Notes: a model not told the origin generated them from the letters alone. A stretch of 54,551 bases of DNA from Prevotella sp. (GCA_017524385.1 JAFWSS010000229.1:1-54551); one strand, 5' to 3'; shown: positions 8,772-17,555, counted from the stretch's first letter. Program-made: numbers and translations.

Positions 8772-10106
8772 CTACTCGGTGTCGATTTTCACGATGTCGG
8801 GTCTGTTGTCTGGTGCCTCCGTGGTGATGACGATGTCTTCGAGCGTGACGTTCCTGGCGTGCCTGACAAAGAAGCCTTTGGCAGGAAGCGTACCCAGCAT
8901 GGTAGCCTCCGGGTATTCCTTTTCCTTGTCGTCGGGTGGCATGGGAGCCTCTTCGATGCCCCCATCGTGATGAATGCGTATGTTGGAGACGACGACATCC
9001 TCCACGGGATGACCAGCCATGCCCAGGATGGAGCATCCTGTAGGTCCAGCGTTCCTCACACACACATTGTCGATTCTGACGCCGCGAATGCTGCCAACAT
9101 GGTCGATGACGTCGCCTTGCCTGTAGGGTCGTGCGCGGTTGCCGAGCCAGATGAAGATAGGCGCCTCCGTCCCTTCGGCCACGATGTCGCACACGCAGAC
9201 ATTCTCCATCACGCCTCCATCGGTGATTTCCAGCGAGATGACCGACGTCCCCCTCCACTGTCCGAAGAACTTCTCTTTCTGGTCGTAACTGGGTTTCACC
9301 ACAATACCTGAAATGGAGATGTTGCGGAACCCTCCATTGGTTTCAGTTCCGAGTTTGATGGCGTTGCAGTGGCTGCTCACCACACAGTCGCTGATGCGTA
9401 TGTTCTCGCACAACCTTGGCGATGTGCTTTTGAGCGTGATGGCGTCGTCGTCGCTGTCGGCAATCATCCCTCTGACCACCACCTCATGGCAGCCATCGAG
9501 GTCAAGCGCGTCGTTGTTGTAGTTGTTGCGGTTGAACACCTTGATGCCGTCGATGGTGAGTCGGTCGCAAGCGAGGAAGTGCTGCATCCAACAGCCAGAG
9601 TTTCGCAAGGTGATGTCTCTAAGTATGATGTCGCTGCTTTGTATGAAGCGCAACAAGTGCGGCCTTGTGATGCCCTCGTCGTTCCAGGAGAGTTTCTCGA
9701 ACCCCCTACCCCTTCCATCGATGGTGCCTTGCCCGTCGATGGTGACATGGTTGACGCTGTCGGCATAGATGAGTTGGATAGTGTTGGTCTGTGTGCGCAA
9801 CGACACATAGTTTGACTTCACAGGGATGTAGTCTTCCAGGCGTGTGCTTCCATAGAGAGTGGCACCTTGTTCCAGGTGCAGGTTGACATTTGACTTGAGG
9901 ATGATTGTCCCGATTTTGAAGTTACCCGCCGGCACGACCACCCTTCCTCCTCCGCCCTTGCTGCATTCGTCGATGGCCTGTTGGATGGCTTTCGTACTAA
10001 GCACTGTGGTGTCGGAAACGGCACCATGGTCAAGGATGTTGTAGTCTGCCGCTGCGGCGCTAATGGCAAATGTCATCGCCATCAGCAAATGTAGAAAAGA
10101 TTTCAT
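8772..10106 (-). CDS. Exported glycoside hydrolase family 28 (polygalacturonase-type)
   Basis: A 444-residue secreted right-handed beta-helix protein starting MKSFLHLLMAMTFAISAAAA (signal peptide); this start lies just behind a strong promoter, whereas the longer frame to 10208 passes through that promoter. GH28 enzymes hydrolyse alpha-galacturonoside bonds in pectins. The catalytic aspartate region is visible as NNDALDLDG (about residue 197) and SDDDAITLKS (about 217). The usual GHG motif is replaced by SSHCNAIKLGT (about 243), so specificity may differ from classical endo-polygalacturonase. No SusC/D genes are nearby, so this is not part of a complete polysaccharide utilisation locus here. 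Confidence 0.88.
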   Translation of the reverse strand: MKSFLHLLMAMTFAISAAAADYNILDHGAVSDTTVLSTKAIQQAIDECSKGGGGRVVVPAGNFKIGTIILKSNVNLHLEQGATLYGSTRLEDYIPVKSNYVSLRTQTNTIQLIYADSVNHVTIDGQGTIDGRGRGFEKLSWNDEGITRPHLLRFIQSSDIILRDITLRNSGCWMQHFLACDRLTIDGIKVFNRNNYNNDALDLDGCHEVVVRGMIADSDDDAITLKSTSPRLCENIRISDCVVSSHCNAIKLGTETNGGFRNISISGIVVKPSYDQKEKFFGQWRGTSVISLEITDGGVMENVCVCDIVAEGTEAPIFIWLGNRARPYRQGDVIDHVGSIRGVRIDNVCVRNAGPTGCSILGMAGHPVEDVVVSNIRIHHDGGIEEAPMPPDDKEKEYPEATMLGTLPAKGFFVRHARNVTLEDIVITTEAPDNRPDIVKIDTE

Positions 10107-10124
10107 AAGGCTCCTTTTGGTTTG

Positions 10125-10156
10125 CAAAGGTACACATAAGCGAGTGAAAAGCCAAA
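10125..10156 (-). promoter_or_regulatory. Promoter of the GH28 gene
   Basis: On the minus strand TTTG (10156-10153), 20 bp spacer, TACCTTTG (10132-10125). This is a textbook Bacteroidota promoter and supports the start codon at 10106. Confidence 0.75.
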
Positions 10157-10215
10157 TATTTGCATGAGGTTTTCCAGGCAGGAGTGCCTTCGGTGAAATC
10201 AAAGACACCTATTTT

Positions 10216-10245
10216 TTTGTAATTCGAGGAAAAAGCGTAATTTTG
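10216..10245 (+). promoter_or_regulatory. Promoter of the phosphopantetheinyl transferase gene
   Basis: TTTG (10216-10219), 18 bp spacer, TAATTTTG (10238-10245), 35 bp before the start codon at 10281. Confidence 0.6.
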
Positions 10246-10280
10246 CATGGAAATCATGAGACACCCGACAACTACCCACC

Positions 10281-10883
10281 ATGATATACATCAACGACGA
10301 CATAGCAGGTTTTGACTTTGAGGCTGCCCTGCCCCTCCTTTCCGAACAGCGTCGTAAGGAGGCGCTACGCTACACCTTTGAGTTGGGACGCAAGTTGAAT
10401 GCTGCCGCCTATCTTCTTCTGCGACAAGGACTTAAGGAGGAATACGGCATCAGCGATGCTCCCGTGTTTGGTTTTGGCGAGAAAGGCAAACCTTTCTTGT
10501 TGGGCGATGTCGACCTGCATTTCAACCTGAGCCATTGCCGCACGGCAGCGGTTTGTGCACTCTCGCGCCATCCCGTAGGCATCGATGTGGAACAAATCCG
10601 CCCTCTCCACGAATCGGTGGTCCGCTACACGATGAATGATGCGGAAATCTCTCGCATCATGTCTGCCGAAAACCCAGAATTGGAGTTTGTCAAATTATGG
10701 ACCCAGAAAGAAGCGGTGCTGAAGCTGCGCGGCACCGGCATCACGGATGACATCAAGGAGGCGCTGTGTGGCGAGGAGCACGCCCACACAGTGGTAAACT
10801 TGGAGAAAGGTTATGTGTTTTCCATATCAGGAGGCGACGAGGACATGGTCTTCAAGAATGCAAACTTGGGACTATTCCAATAA
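10281..10883 (+). CDS. 4'-phosphopantetheinyl transferase (Sfp/AcpT superfamily)
   Basis: This 200-residue enzyme would move the phosphopantetheine arm of coenzyme A onto a serine of acyl, peptidyl or aryl carrier proteins in the cytoplasm. The family motifs appear in order: FNLSHC (about residue 81), VGIDVEQ (about 98, with the Mg-binding acidic residues) and KLWTQKEAVLKLRGTGI (about 138-154). The length is typical of the short Sfp-type enzymes. It is a single-gene unit with its own promoter. Which carrier protein it serves cannot be read from the context. Confidence 0.9.
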   Translation: MIYINDDIAGFDFEAALPLLSEQRRKEALRYTFELGRKLNAAAYLLLRQGLKEEYGISDAPVFGFGEKGKPFLLGDVDLHFNLSHCRTAAVCALSRHPVGIDVEQIRPLHESVVRYTMNDAEISRIMSAENPELEFVKLWTQKEAVLKLRGTGITDDIKEALCGEEHAHTVVNLEKGYVFSISGGDEDMVFKNANLGLFQ

Positions 10884-10926
10884 CCTCGCCTCTGTTGGCC
10901 ATATGTTTCAGCCTCACTGTTCTCCC

Positions 10927-11766
10927 CTATTCTTTTGAATTTCTCTTCTTATAAGCTTCACTGTTCGGAAGCACGGCATCAAAATAGATTTTCGGGATCT
11001 CTTCGACTTTCAACCCGGCAGGAGCCATCCCTGACGAGTTAATGACGGTACCGTCGCTGTATTTGGCCTCGAAAGTCCAACGTTGTCCGTCAAGCATCCG
11101 ATACTTTGGAATATCGGGCAGTTCCCAATCGTTGAAGTCATAATTACTGTGCAGTTGGTATAAATGTTGCGAGATGATGACTTCATGCATCATTTCGAGG
11201 TATTTCACATCCACTTTGAATTGGATGTCATTATAAGAATAGGTGACTAGCGCAGAGTCGCCATCAACTCTCTCAATGGTGAAAGGCAGGTCGGGATTGT
11301 ATCTCATGCCAGATGAGCCATAGCTCACCGAAAGCAGTTCACCGGTGGGTTCTGTTCTTTGGTCCGCCGCCCTATTACTTGCCAAGATACGGCATACCCT
11401 TTCATACAAGTCATAGCGCAGTTCCTCTCGTTCTATCTGGCTGACGATTTTATCATACGTTCCTGATTTCAAGATTTTTGGCCCCGCCCAGTCCCGATGC
11501 TCTTGTATGAATTTGTTTTCCTTATGGCGCCTTTGGATGCTGTCATCTTTGAGTTTTGCTATTTGTTCGTCCCACTCGGATAAGTCGTTGAGTTCATCAA
11601 TGCAAAACCGGTCAAAGCTCATCAGTTTGGGAAGCGGTGCACGCGACTTCGTCTGCGTGACGAGTTTCCTCAGTCTTTTCACCTCATCCTTGGGGTATGG
11701 CGTCTGGGCAGATGCCTCCAATCCCATCAGCATCACCATTGTCAGCAAAATCAATCTTCTCATCAT
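10927..11766 (-). CDS. Secreted hypothetical protein
   Basis: A 279-residue protein with an N-terminal signal peptide (MMRRLILLTMVMLMGLEASA) and a soluble, charged body with no recognised domain. It is the last gene of a three-gene minus-strand operon behind two DUF4230 proteins, with only 9 bp between it and the preceding gene, so it probably acts with them in the periplasm or envelope. A second ATG at 11763 is an equally possible start. Confidence 0.7.
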   Translation of the reverse strand: MMRRLILLTMVMLMGLEASAQTPYPKDEVKRLRKLVTQTKSRAPLPKLMSFDRFCIDELNDLSEWDEQIAKLKDDSIQRRHKENKFIQEHRDWAGPKILKSGTYDKIVSQIEREELRYDLYERVCRILASNRAADQRTEPTGELLSVSYGSSGMRYNPDLPFTIERVDGDSALVTYSYNDIQFKVDVKYLEMMHEVIISQHLYQLHSNYDFNDWELPDIPKYRMLDGQRWTFEAKYSDGTVINSSGMAPAGLKVEEIPKIYFDAVLPNSEAYKKRNSKE

Positions 11767-11775
11767 ATCAATACG

Positions 11776-12768
11776 TTAGGGATAAGTATAGAGCACATTG
11801 TTGTTCATATCCACGTGTTCCACCTTGACATTCAAAGAGTTGTTGAATATTTGCCCGGCAATATCCTTCTTCCATCGAGCCACTTCTTCGGGATTGGCAT
11901 TCTTCAAGATATCCACAGCCGCCTTTGACCCAGACGTAGTGCGGTGGCGCAACGAGACGAGTAGCGTGTTGCTCACCTTCTTCACCTCCACGTCACAGTC
12001 CTTGAGGTATCGGTTGAAATAATCACCCAAGGCGAAAAGTTGAGGGTAGCTGAAGGTTGCTCCGGGGAAATACATTCTCCTCTCCCCTCTTCCCTTGAAG
12101 AGCAGGAATCGTTTTCCTTGCTCTTGATAGAACTTATAAGGTGTGGTGCAGGCATATCGCTCTCCCATTAGCGCCAGCCCGTAGCTCTTCCGAGGCTGCA
12201 CTTCCACGACGACTGTGGCGTATCCCAGTTTCTTCACCAATGCTTTCACCATTATCTTTCCCAATTCCTCCGCCTTTCGATAGCAACTGTCATACTCACA
12301 ACTCCTGAGCATGATAGCCTCTGCGCGTTTCTTGAGCAGGCCAATGGTCTCATTGCTCCATATCCCCTTTTCAATGGCAGTATGCTTTCCTGCTTCATCG
12401 ATGGTGTAACCATTCTTGTTGAGCACCTCCACGGGTGGCAACGTGACAAAGACGGTATCCTCCCCAATTCTCCGGAAAGTCTGTTCATTGCATTTGGAGA
12501 GGTCGAATCCCAAGTTGAGTGTCGCCGGATAGATGATATAAAGTTTGTCTTCCGTGTTGGAGAACAAGCCCTTGCTGATACGATGCTCACTGACAAGGAT
12601 TTCCTTATGAAAGGATGCCACCTTGAGTTGCTCTGTCTTGGAAATCTGGTTGATGGTGATGGGCCACACCTTGTAGTCGAGGCCGTTGGAACGCATCAAC
12701 ATAAGATAGACGAAGACGGCGATGGCCGCCAACACGAGCACGGTGACGATGGTCAATGTCTTGTTCAT
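11776..12768 (-). CDS. DUF4230 family membrane-anchored protein
   Basis: A 330-residue protein with one N-terminal transmembrane anchor (about residues 4-25) and the DUF4230 region, recognisable by KLYIIYPATLNLGFDLSK and the following TVFVTLPPVEVL. The function of DUF4230 is unknown. The start codon overlaps the stop of the upstream DUF4230 lipoprotein by 4 bp, so the two are translationally coupled. The C-terminal third (about 210-330) extends beyond the usual short DUF4230 and has no recognised domain. Confidence 0.78.
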   Translation of the reverse strand: MNKTLTIVTVLVLAAIAVFVYLMLMRSNGLDYKVWPITINQISKTEQLKVASFHKEILVSEHRISKGLFSNTEDKLYIIYPATLNLGFDLSKCNEQTFRRIGEDTVFVTLPPVEVLNKNGYTIDEAGKHTAIEKGIWSNETIGLLKKRAEAIMLRSCEYDSCYRKAEELGKIMVKALVKKLGYATVVVEVQPRKSYGLALMGERYACTTPYKFYQEQGKRFLLFKGRGERRMYFPGATFSYPQLFALGDYFNRYLKDCDVEVKKVSNTLLVSLRHRTTSGSKAAVDILKNANPEEVARWKKDIAGQIFNNSLNVKVEHVDMNNNVLYTYP

Positions 12769-13355
12769 GGCATACCCTCCACATCATTGATGAGTCTGAC
12801 AAAATCGAATTCTTCATATACCGGCTTGGCCCTGAAGACAGGCGTGTAACCCAGCGCCGAAATCAGATTTCCCAGCACCTGTTCCGCATGTTCTTGTGCC
12901 GGCTCCACCAAATCCATTTGGGGCAGTTCTCCCATGATTTTCATTTTCCCTTGCTTGGTGAGGAATTCCTTTTCCTTAGCCGAGAAATTGTCTCTCATAC
13001 CTGTGACATCGCTCACCACCTCATCCCATAGTATTTCCGTACTCTCCAATTCTATGGTGGGGTCGGGCAAGGTGACATACACCCTGTCACCCTCCACTTC
13101 CAAATTTTGGATTTTTGAGAGATCGATGCCCACTTTCACATGTGCCTTCACAGGCATGATGATGTCGCGCTTTCCGAAATACGCCTTCCACTCATTAGCG
13201 CCGTTTTTCCCATGACCCTCCACCAAAACCTGCACCTCAGCCTCCACGGTATAAAGCATGGGTATGGCGCTGATTTCGTTGCGCAATTGCTTCTCCGAGA
13301 CGCGCGATTGGCAGGCTATGAGAGCCAGCAAGACTATGGGTAGGAGTCTTCGCAT
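12765..13355 (-). CDS. DUF4230 family lipoprotein
   Basis: A 196-residue protein beginning MRRLLPIVLLALIACQ, a lipoprotein signal with the lipobox cysteine at position 15. The body carries the DUF4230 pattern (VKVGIDLSKIQ followed by RVYVTLPDPTIEL). It is the first gene of the DUF4230-DUF4230-hypothetical operon and overlaps the next gene by 4 bp. An 11-bp tandem array begins 4 bp upstream of its start codon, where its promoter or ribosome-binding region should be; no TAnnTTTG box is obvious nearby. Confidence 0.78.
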   Translation of the reverse strand: MRRLLPIVLLALIACQSRVSEKQLRNEISAIPMLYTVEAEVQVLVEGHGKNGANEWKAYFGKRDIIMPVKAHVKVGIDLSKIQNLEVEGDRVYVTLPDPTIELESTEILWDEVVSDVTGMRDNFSAKEKEFLTKQGKMKIMGELPQMDLVEPAQEHAEQVLGNLISALGYTPVFRAKPVYEEFDFVRLINDVEGMP

Positions 13356-13359
13356 ATGA

Positions 13360-13469
13360 TGGGAGTTATAGGGGAGTTATAGGGGAGTTAAAGGGGAGTT
13401 AAAGGGGAGTTATAGGGGAGTTATAGGGGAGTTATAGGGGAGTTATAGGGGAGTTATAGGGGAGTTAAA
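13360..13469. repeat. 11-bp tandem array upstream of the DUF4230 operon
   Basis: Ten contiguous 11-base units of consensus GGGGAGTTAWA, followed by GGGACATATGT. The unit, period and trailing flank match the array after nadE (5017-5104). It ends 4 bp from the start codon of the minus-strand gene at 13355. Between it and the rsmE stop (13470-13541) no gene is seen. Confidence 0.9.
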
Positions 13470-13541
13470 GGGACATATGTTTACTATTACAATTATTTTG
13501 CTTGCATTTTGTTGCAGATTGTTCGAAGCGTAAGAGGCTTG

Positions 13542-14348
13542 TCAGGATGTTGTTATGGGTTCGGGGAGAATCCTTTTGGTCAGGTGTGCCATCATGACGG
13601 CCGCAAGAGCGGCAGTCTCTGTACGAAGCCTGAAGTTTCCCAGCGAGACAGGAACGAATCCATGGTCGATGGCCATACGAACCTCGTCGATGGAAAAGTC
13701 GCCCTCGGGTCCAATGAGTACGGTGACCGTATCGGAAGGCAGCACGTTTGTCGGAATATTCACGCCGAGAGCATGAGACGTTTCGGAGTTGACGGCTGGC
13801 GTAAGCCCCCCAAGAAGCCCGAAAAGGTCCTCCCTTGGTATTTCCTCATAGCAATGTGCGATGCATTTGAAGCCATCGATGGGTCTATTGACGAAAGATT
13901 CGAAGTCCACCATATCGTTGACGATGGGTTTCCAAGCCTTGCGGCTCTGCTTCATGGCAGCCAACACAATCTTTTCTATTCTCTCCGTCTTCACCACTTT
14001 ACGCTCTGAGAATCGACAAGAGAGGAAGGATATTTCGTCAAAGCCTATTTCGGTGGCCTTCTCCACCATCCATTCCACGCGGTCGATGACCTTTGTGGGT
14101 GCCATAGCAATGTGAATCCTCCCCAGCCATTCTCTTTGCTGCGGCAACTTTTCCACGATTTCGTAGGCACAATGCTTGTTGTCGGCCAGAGTCACCCTCG
14201 CCCGATAGAAATGCCCCACGCCATCGATGAGGAACATCTCGTCGCCCTGTTGCAGACGCAGCACACGCAAGGCATGGACAGCCTCCTCCTGCGGCAGGCG
14301 GCCGGCAATCAGGGCATCAGGGACATGGAAAAACCTCACCTCTTTCAT
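13542..14348 (-). CDS. rsmE: 16S rRNA (uracil-1498-N3)-methyltransferase
   Basis: A 268-residue SPOUT-class methyltransferase that methylates U1498 of 16S rRNA using S-adenosylmethionine. Family signatures include HALRVLRLQQGD (the N-terminal PUA-like part), VEKATEIGFDEI, LIGPEGDFS (about residue 211) and the knot motif NFRLRTETAA (about 236). Length is normal. Its start overlaps the stop of the bifunctional nuclease gene by 4 bp, making it the third gene of an overlapping operon with the transporter. Confidence 0.93.
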   Translation of the reverse strand: MKEVRFFHVPDALIAGRLPQEEAVHALRVLRLQQGDEMFLIDGVGHFYRARVTLADNKHCAYEIVEKLPQQREWLGRIHIAMAPTKVIDRVEWMVEKATEIGFDEISFLSCRFSERKVVKTERIEKIVLAAMKQSRKAWKPIVNDMVDFESFVNRPIDGFKCIAHCYEEIPREDLFGLLGGLTPAVNSETSHALGVNIPTNVLPSDTVTVLIGPEGDFSIDEVRMAIDHGFVPVSLGNFRLRTETAALAAVMMAHLTKRILPEPITTS

Positions 14349-14902
14349 GGCGTCACACCTTTGTCTCCCCTACGTCTCAACTCGTCACGCAATTCCGATG
14401 CTTTCTCATAGTCCTCCTCATCCAAAGCCTTGTCCAAGGCCTTCTTAAGCATCTCACTGCTCAGGATATTCACCGGCACCGCCACACCGGGTTCTCCTTC
14501 CTTATAGGGAACCCCCTGTCGCAAGAGGAGGTTTTCCTCGATGAAGATGGGTACGCCGGAAATAAGTGACAGCAAGACGGCATCGCTGGCCCTTATAGGG
14601 ATGGCCTGGAGGATGTCGGGCATGTAAAGCAGCGTCTTGTACTGCCCATCGACGAGGTCATTGATGACGATTTGGTATCGCATGTCGAGGTTTCTCGTGA
14701 TGACCTGCCACAACACCTCCGGCAGCAGTTTCTCCCTGATTTCCACCTTCGACTGACGCAAGCCAAGTTGAAACACCATATCCTTGTCGGAGATGATGGA
14801 AAGTTGGCGGCTGCCGTCCTCCGTGGTGAGGACAACCAGCCCCACCTCCTTTGCGGCCACGATTTCAGCCACTTGCTTGAACACCAGCCGTACCAGACTC
14901 AT
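14345..14902 (-). CDS. Bifunctional nuclease family protein (DUF151) with UVR motif
   Basis: A 185-residue protein with an N-terminal DUF151 domain (hallmark IRASDAVLLSLISGVPIF near residue 103) and a C-terminal UVR motif (KALDEEDYEKASELRDEL, about 157-174), the usual Bacteroidota arrangement. A plant DUF151 homologue has been reported to have DNase and RNase activity, but the role in Bacteroidota is not established. It overlaps both neighbours by 4 bp, so expression is coupled to the transporter and rsmE. Confidence 0.85.
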   Translation of the reverse strand: MSLVRLVFKQVAEIVAAKEVGLVVLTTEDGSRQLSIISDKDMVFQLGLRQSKVEIREKLLPEVLWQVITRNLDMRYQIVINDLVDGQYKTLLYMPDILQAIPIRASDAVLLSLISGVPIFIEENLLLRQGVPYKEGEPGVAVPVNILSSEMLKKALDKALDEEDYEKASELRDELRRRGDKGVTP

Positions 14903-16209
14903 CCCTTCTTGTTCTTGTCAGGATTGAACACCAGAGCGAAGGATACACCCACCACCAATGCAAAGGCTGCAAAGATGAACCAGCAAGTCTTCCAGTCTCC
15001 AAGGAGATAGTCACCCTTCCATGAGCAGAATGAATTGATGATTGCTCCGGCAGCCAACGTGCCGATGGTAGCGCCCACTCCATTGGTCATCATCATGAAC
15101 AATCCCTGTGCAGAAGCCTTGATGCTTGGTTCGCACTCCTGGTCGACAAAGATGCCGCCGGAAACGTTGAAGAAGTCGAATGCCACACCATAAACCACAC
15201 ATGAGAGGATGAAGAAAACGACACCCGGCATAGTGGGACTACCCACGCCGAAGAAGCCAAAGCGGAACACCCATGCAAACATGGACATGAGCATGACACC
15301 CTTGATACCGAACTTCTTGAGGCAGAAAGGAATCATCAAAATGCAAAGAGCCTCGCTCATCTGTGAGATGGAAGTCAGCAACGTGGCATTGTTGGCAGCG
15401 AAAGAATTGGCTATCTCGGCAATTTCACTACCCTTGAAACTCGTGATGTAAGGTCCGGCATAACCGTTGGTAACCTGCAAGCACATGCCCAAGAGGGCAG
15501 AGAAGATGAAGAACAGCGCCATCTTCTTCGTCTTGAACAACTTGAAAGCATTCAAGCCGAAAGCCTCCACCAACGATGTCTTGCCTTCCTTCTTGGACAA
15601 TGGACATTCGGGCAGCGTGAAGCAATAGGCAAAAAGAACAAAACTAAGCAGCCCGGAAACAAAGAACTGCATATAGGTATACTGGAACTTAAATGCGTTT
15701 TCGCCCAAGGTGAACAAGAACGAGCCTTCGTTCCAAACAGCACAATTGACAAACCACATGGTGGCGATGAAGCCGACGGTCCCAAGCACACGAATGGGTG
15801 GGAAATCCTTGACGGTGTCCATACCGTTTCGTGTCAAGATGGAGAATGCGGTAGTATTGGCCAGCGCGATGGTGGGCATGTAGAATGCTACGCTCAGGGT
15901 ATAGAGCGTGATGAACGTGGTCTTGTCGGGTGTAGGATTGTTCATACCCAACCACCAGCATCCCAGCATGAATGCACCCGCCAACAGATGGCAGATGCCC
16001 AACAGCCGTTGCGGTTGTATGAATTTGTCGGCCACGATACCCATCAGCGTGGGCATGAAGATGGAAACGATACCTTGGATGGCATAGAACCATGGGATGA
16101 GTTCTCCCATCCCCGCCTTTCCAAGATAATTACCCATGCAAGTAAGATAAGCTCCCCAGACAGCGAATTCCAAGAAATTCATTACTGCCAAACGAAATTT
16201 GATGTTCAT
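14899..16209 (-). CDS. Nucleoside:H+ symporter, MFS (NupG/XapB-like)
   Basis: A 436-residue polytopic membrane protein with about twelve hydrophobic segments, beginning MNIKFRLAVMNFLEFAVWGAYL; the longer frame to 16260 adds residues overlapping the promoter region. Features of the nucleoside-H+ symporter family include the N-terminal NFLEFAVWGAYL, the cytoplasmic FPPIRVLGTVGFI loop and FDFFNVSGGIFVDQE in the C-terminal half. It probably imports nucleosides across the inner membrane. It is the first gene of a 4-bp-overlap operon with DUF151 and rsmE. Confidence 0.87.
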   Translation of the reverse strand: MNIKFRLAVMNFLEFAVWGAYLTCMGNYLGKAGMGELIPWFYAIQGIVSIFMPTLMGIVADKFIQPQRLLGICHLLAGAFMLGCWWLGMNNPTPDKTTFITLYTLSVAFYMPTIALANTTAFSILTRNGMDTVKDFPPIRVLGTVGFIATMWFVNCAVWNEGSFLFTLGENAFKFQYTYMQFFVSGLLSFVLFAYCFTLPECPLSKKEGKTSLVEAFGLNAFKLFKTKKMALFFIFSALLGMCLQVTNGYAGPYITSFKGSEIAEIANSFAANNATLLTSISQMSEALCILMIPFCLKKFGIKGVMLMSMFAWVFRFGFFGVGSPTMPGVVFFILSCVVYGVAFDFFNVSGGIFVDQECEPSIKASAQGLFMMMTNGVGATIGTLAAGAIINSFCSWKGDYLLGDWKTCWFIFAAFALVVGVSFALVFNPDKNKKG

Positions 16210-16257
16210 ATAGTATGTTTTTTGGTTATTTGATTCATTTAAGTCGCAAAGATGGAG

Positions 16258-16288
16258 CAAAGTTAAAGATTATTTGAGGAAAAAGCAA
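16258..16288 (-). promoter_or_regulatory. Promoter of the transporter-DUF151-rsmE operon
   Basis: On the minus strand TTG (16288-16286), 20 bp spacer, TAACTTTG (16265-16258), about 49 bp before the ATG at 16209. Confidence 0.65.
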
Positions 16289-16394
16289 GTTTTTGTCATA
16301 AAAAATGTGTTCTTTCACATTGCTTTCATTAGATGGGAAAGCAATATGGAAGAACACACCTTGATTTGAAGGCGCCAGGGCACCTACCTCATCG

Positions 16395-17306
16395 TCAATG
16401 TCTGTGGCTCTCGAGGAATTTAAGTTGAGCTTCCAGCATCTCCAGTTTAGGCATCCTGAATCCTGCCTTTCTCGCCTCCTCGATGGGTCGTGAGTACAGG
16501 TAATGGATTTCCATAGGCCGGTGGAAGTCGAAGTCAAGTTTCATGCTCGGCGAATAAGGTGTCATGTCCTTGGTGGTGGCAATCATCTTGTGTGCGAAGC
16601 TCTCGTCGATGTTTTTCACACCCAGGTGCTGCGCCGCCTCGATGACCTCCATCATCTGTTCGAAGATAAGTTGCTCGGTGTCGGGGAAGGCGAGCAACTT
16701 GTCTGTCTGTGTGTCGAGTGCGACGGTCATGCCGTTGAACGGCATGTTCCACACCGCCTTCTTCCATCTCGCCTCCTGGTACTCCACTAGATGTGCCTCC
16801 ACGCCCGCAGCGGTGAAGTCCTCCACCACCTGAGACACCACCCTCTCGTCCTTGCAAGAGAAATTGCCGAAATTGATACTGCCATAGCATTGATGGTCCA
16901 CTCTTCCCGGCTCAGTCTTCGCCGAACAGATGAAGGCGAGTCCGGCTGCGATGGCCACACCTGGCATCTGCCGCTGTAGGTCATCCTCCAATCCTATGCC
17001 GTTTTGAATGAGCACCACGAGAGAGTCTTCATGAAGCAACGGCTTAAGCAAACCAGGCAACATGTGGTTGTTGACCGACTTGAGTCCTACCAGCACCACG
17101 TCGCACGCGGGCATATCCTCCACCTTCCCATAAACGTTGGGTTGGTCGAGATGGAAGGAACCGTCGCAGGAGTCCACCTGCAACCCATTTTTTTTGACAA
17201 ACTCATAATCGCGGTGCAGGAGGAAATGCACCTCCTTGCCCCCGTGTGCGAGTTTTCCGCCATAGTATCCCCCTATGGCTCCTGTACCTATGATTCCGTA
17301 TCGCAT
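16395..17306 (-). CDS. panE: Ketopantoate reductase family protein (PanE-like)
   Basis: A 303-residue NADPH-dependent reductase that would convert 2-dehydropantoate to pantoate in pantothenate and CoA synthesis. The nucleotide-binding GTGAIGGYYGG lies at residues 7-17, LIQNGIG follows the Rossmann domain, and RWKKAVWNMPFNGM carries the family's catalytic lysine and asparagine. It is a single gene between the transporter operon and the protease. PanE paralogues are common and some act on other 2-oxo acids, so the assignment of substrate is moderate. Confidence 0.82.
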   Translation of the reverse strand: MRYGIIGTGAIGGYYGGKLAHGGKEVHFLLHRDYEFVKKNGLQVDSCDGSFHLDQPNVYGKVEDMPACDVVLVGLKSVNNHMLPGLLKPLLHEDSLVVLIQNGIGLEDDLQRQMPGVAIAAGLAFICSAKTEPGRVDHQCYGSINFGNFSCKDERVVSQVVEDFTAAGVEAHLVEYQEARWKKAVWNMPFNGMTVALDTQTDKLLAFPDTEQLIFEQMMEVIEAAQHLGVKNIDESFAHKMIATTKDMTPYSPSMKLDFDFHRPMEIHYLYSRPIEEARKAGFRMPKLEMLEAQLKFLESHRH

Positions 17307-17441
17307 TTTTTTAGTTATTCGCCGAAAAGACGAATGTATTATTTAGAAATAATAATATATTTACTTGGAATAATTTTTTACAAGAATTACCATACGCTCG
17401 ACCTTTCGCTTCGCTCGTCGAAGAATTTTCCATGAAAGATT

Positions 17442-17482
17442 GTGCGCAACAATTTTTGATTAATCTATGATAATTATATGTT
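17442..17482. repeat. AT-rich dispersed repeat, copy 1
   Basis: GTGCG followed by AATTTTTGATTAAT and ATGATAATTATATGTT. The first 35 bases match the reverse complement of 44304-44338 with six mismatches. The last part matches 44388-44405 in direct orientation. The surrounding gap 17307-17520 holds no gene. Confidence 0.6.
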
Positions 17483-17520
17483 GAAAAAACGTTCCAATTA
17501 TATCAATCATCACTAATTTA

Positions 17521-17548
17521 CAAAAGCCCCATCCTTTACGGACGGGGC
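17521..17548 (-). terminator. Hairpin terminator after the M6 protease gene
   Basis: GCCCCATCC (17526-17534) pairs with GGACGGGGC (17540-17548) with one mismatch. On the minus strand the stem is followed by TTTTG, 8 bp past the protease stop. Confidence 0.75.
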
Positions 17549-17555
17549 GTTATGA

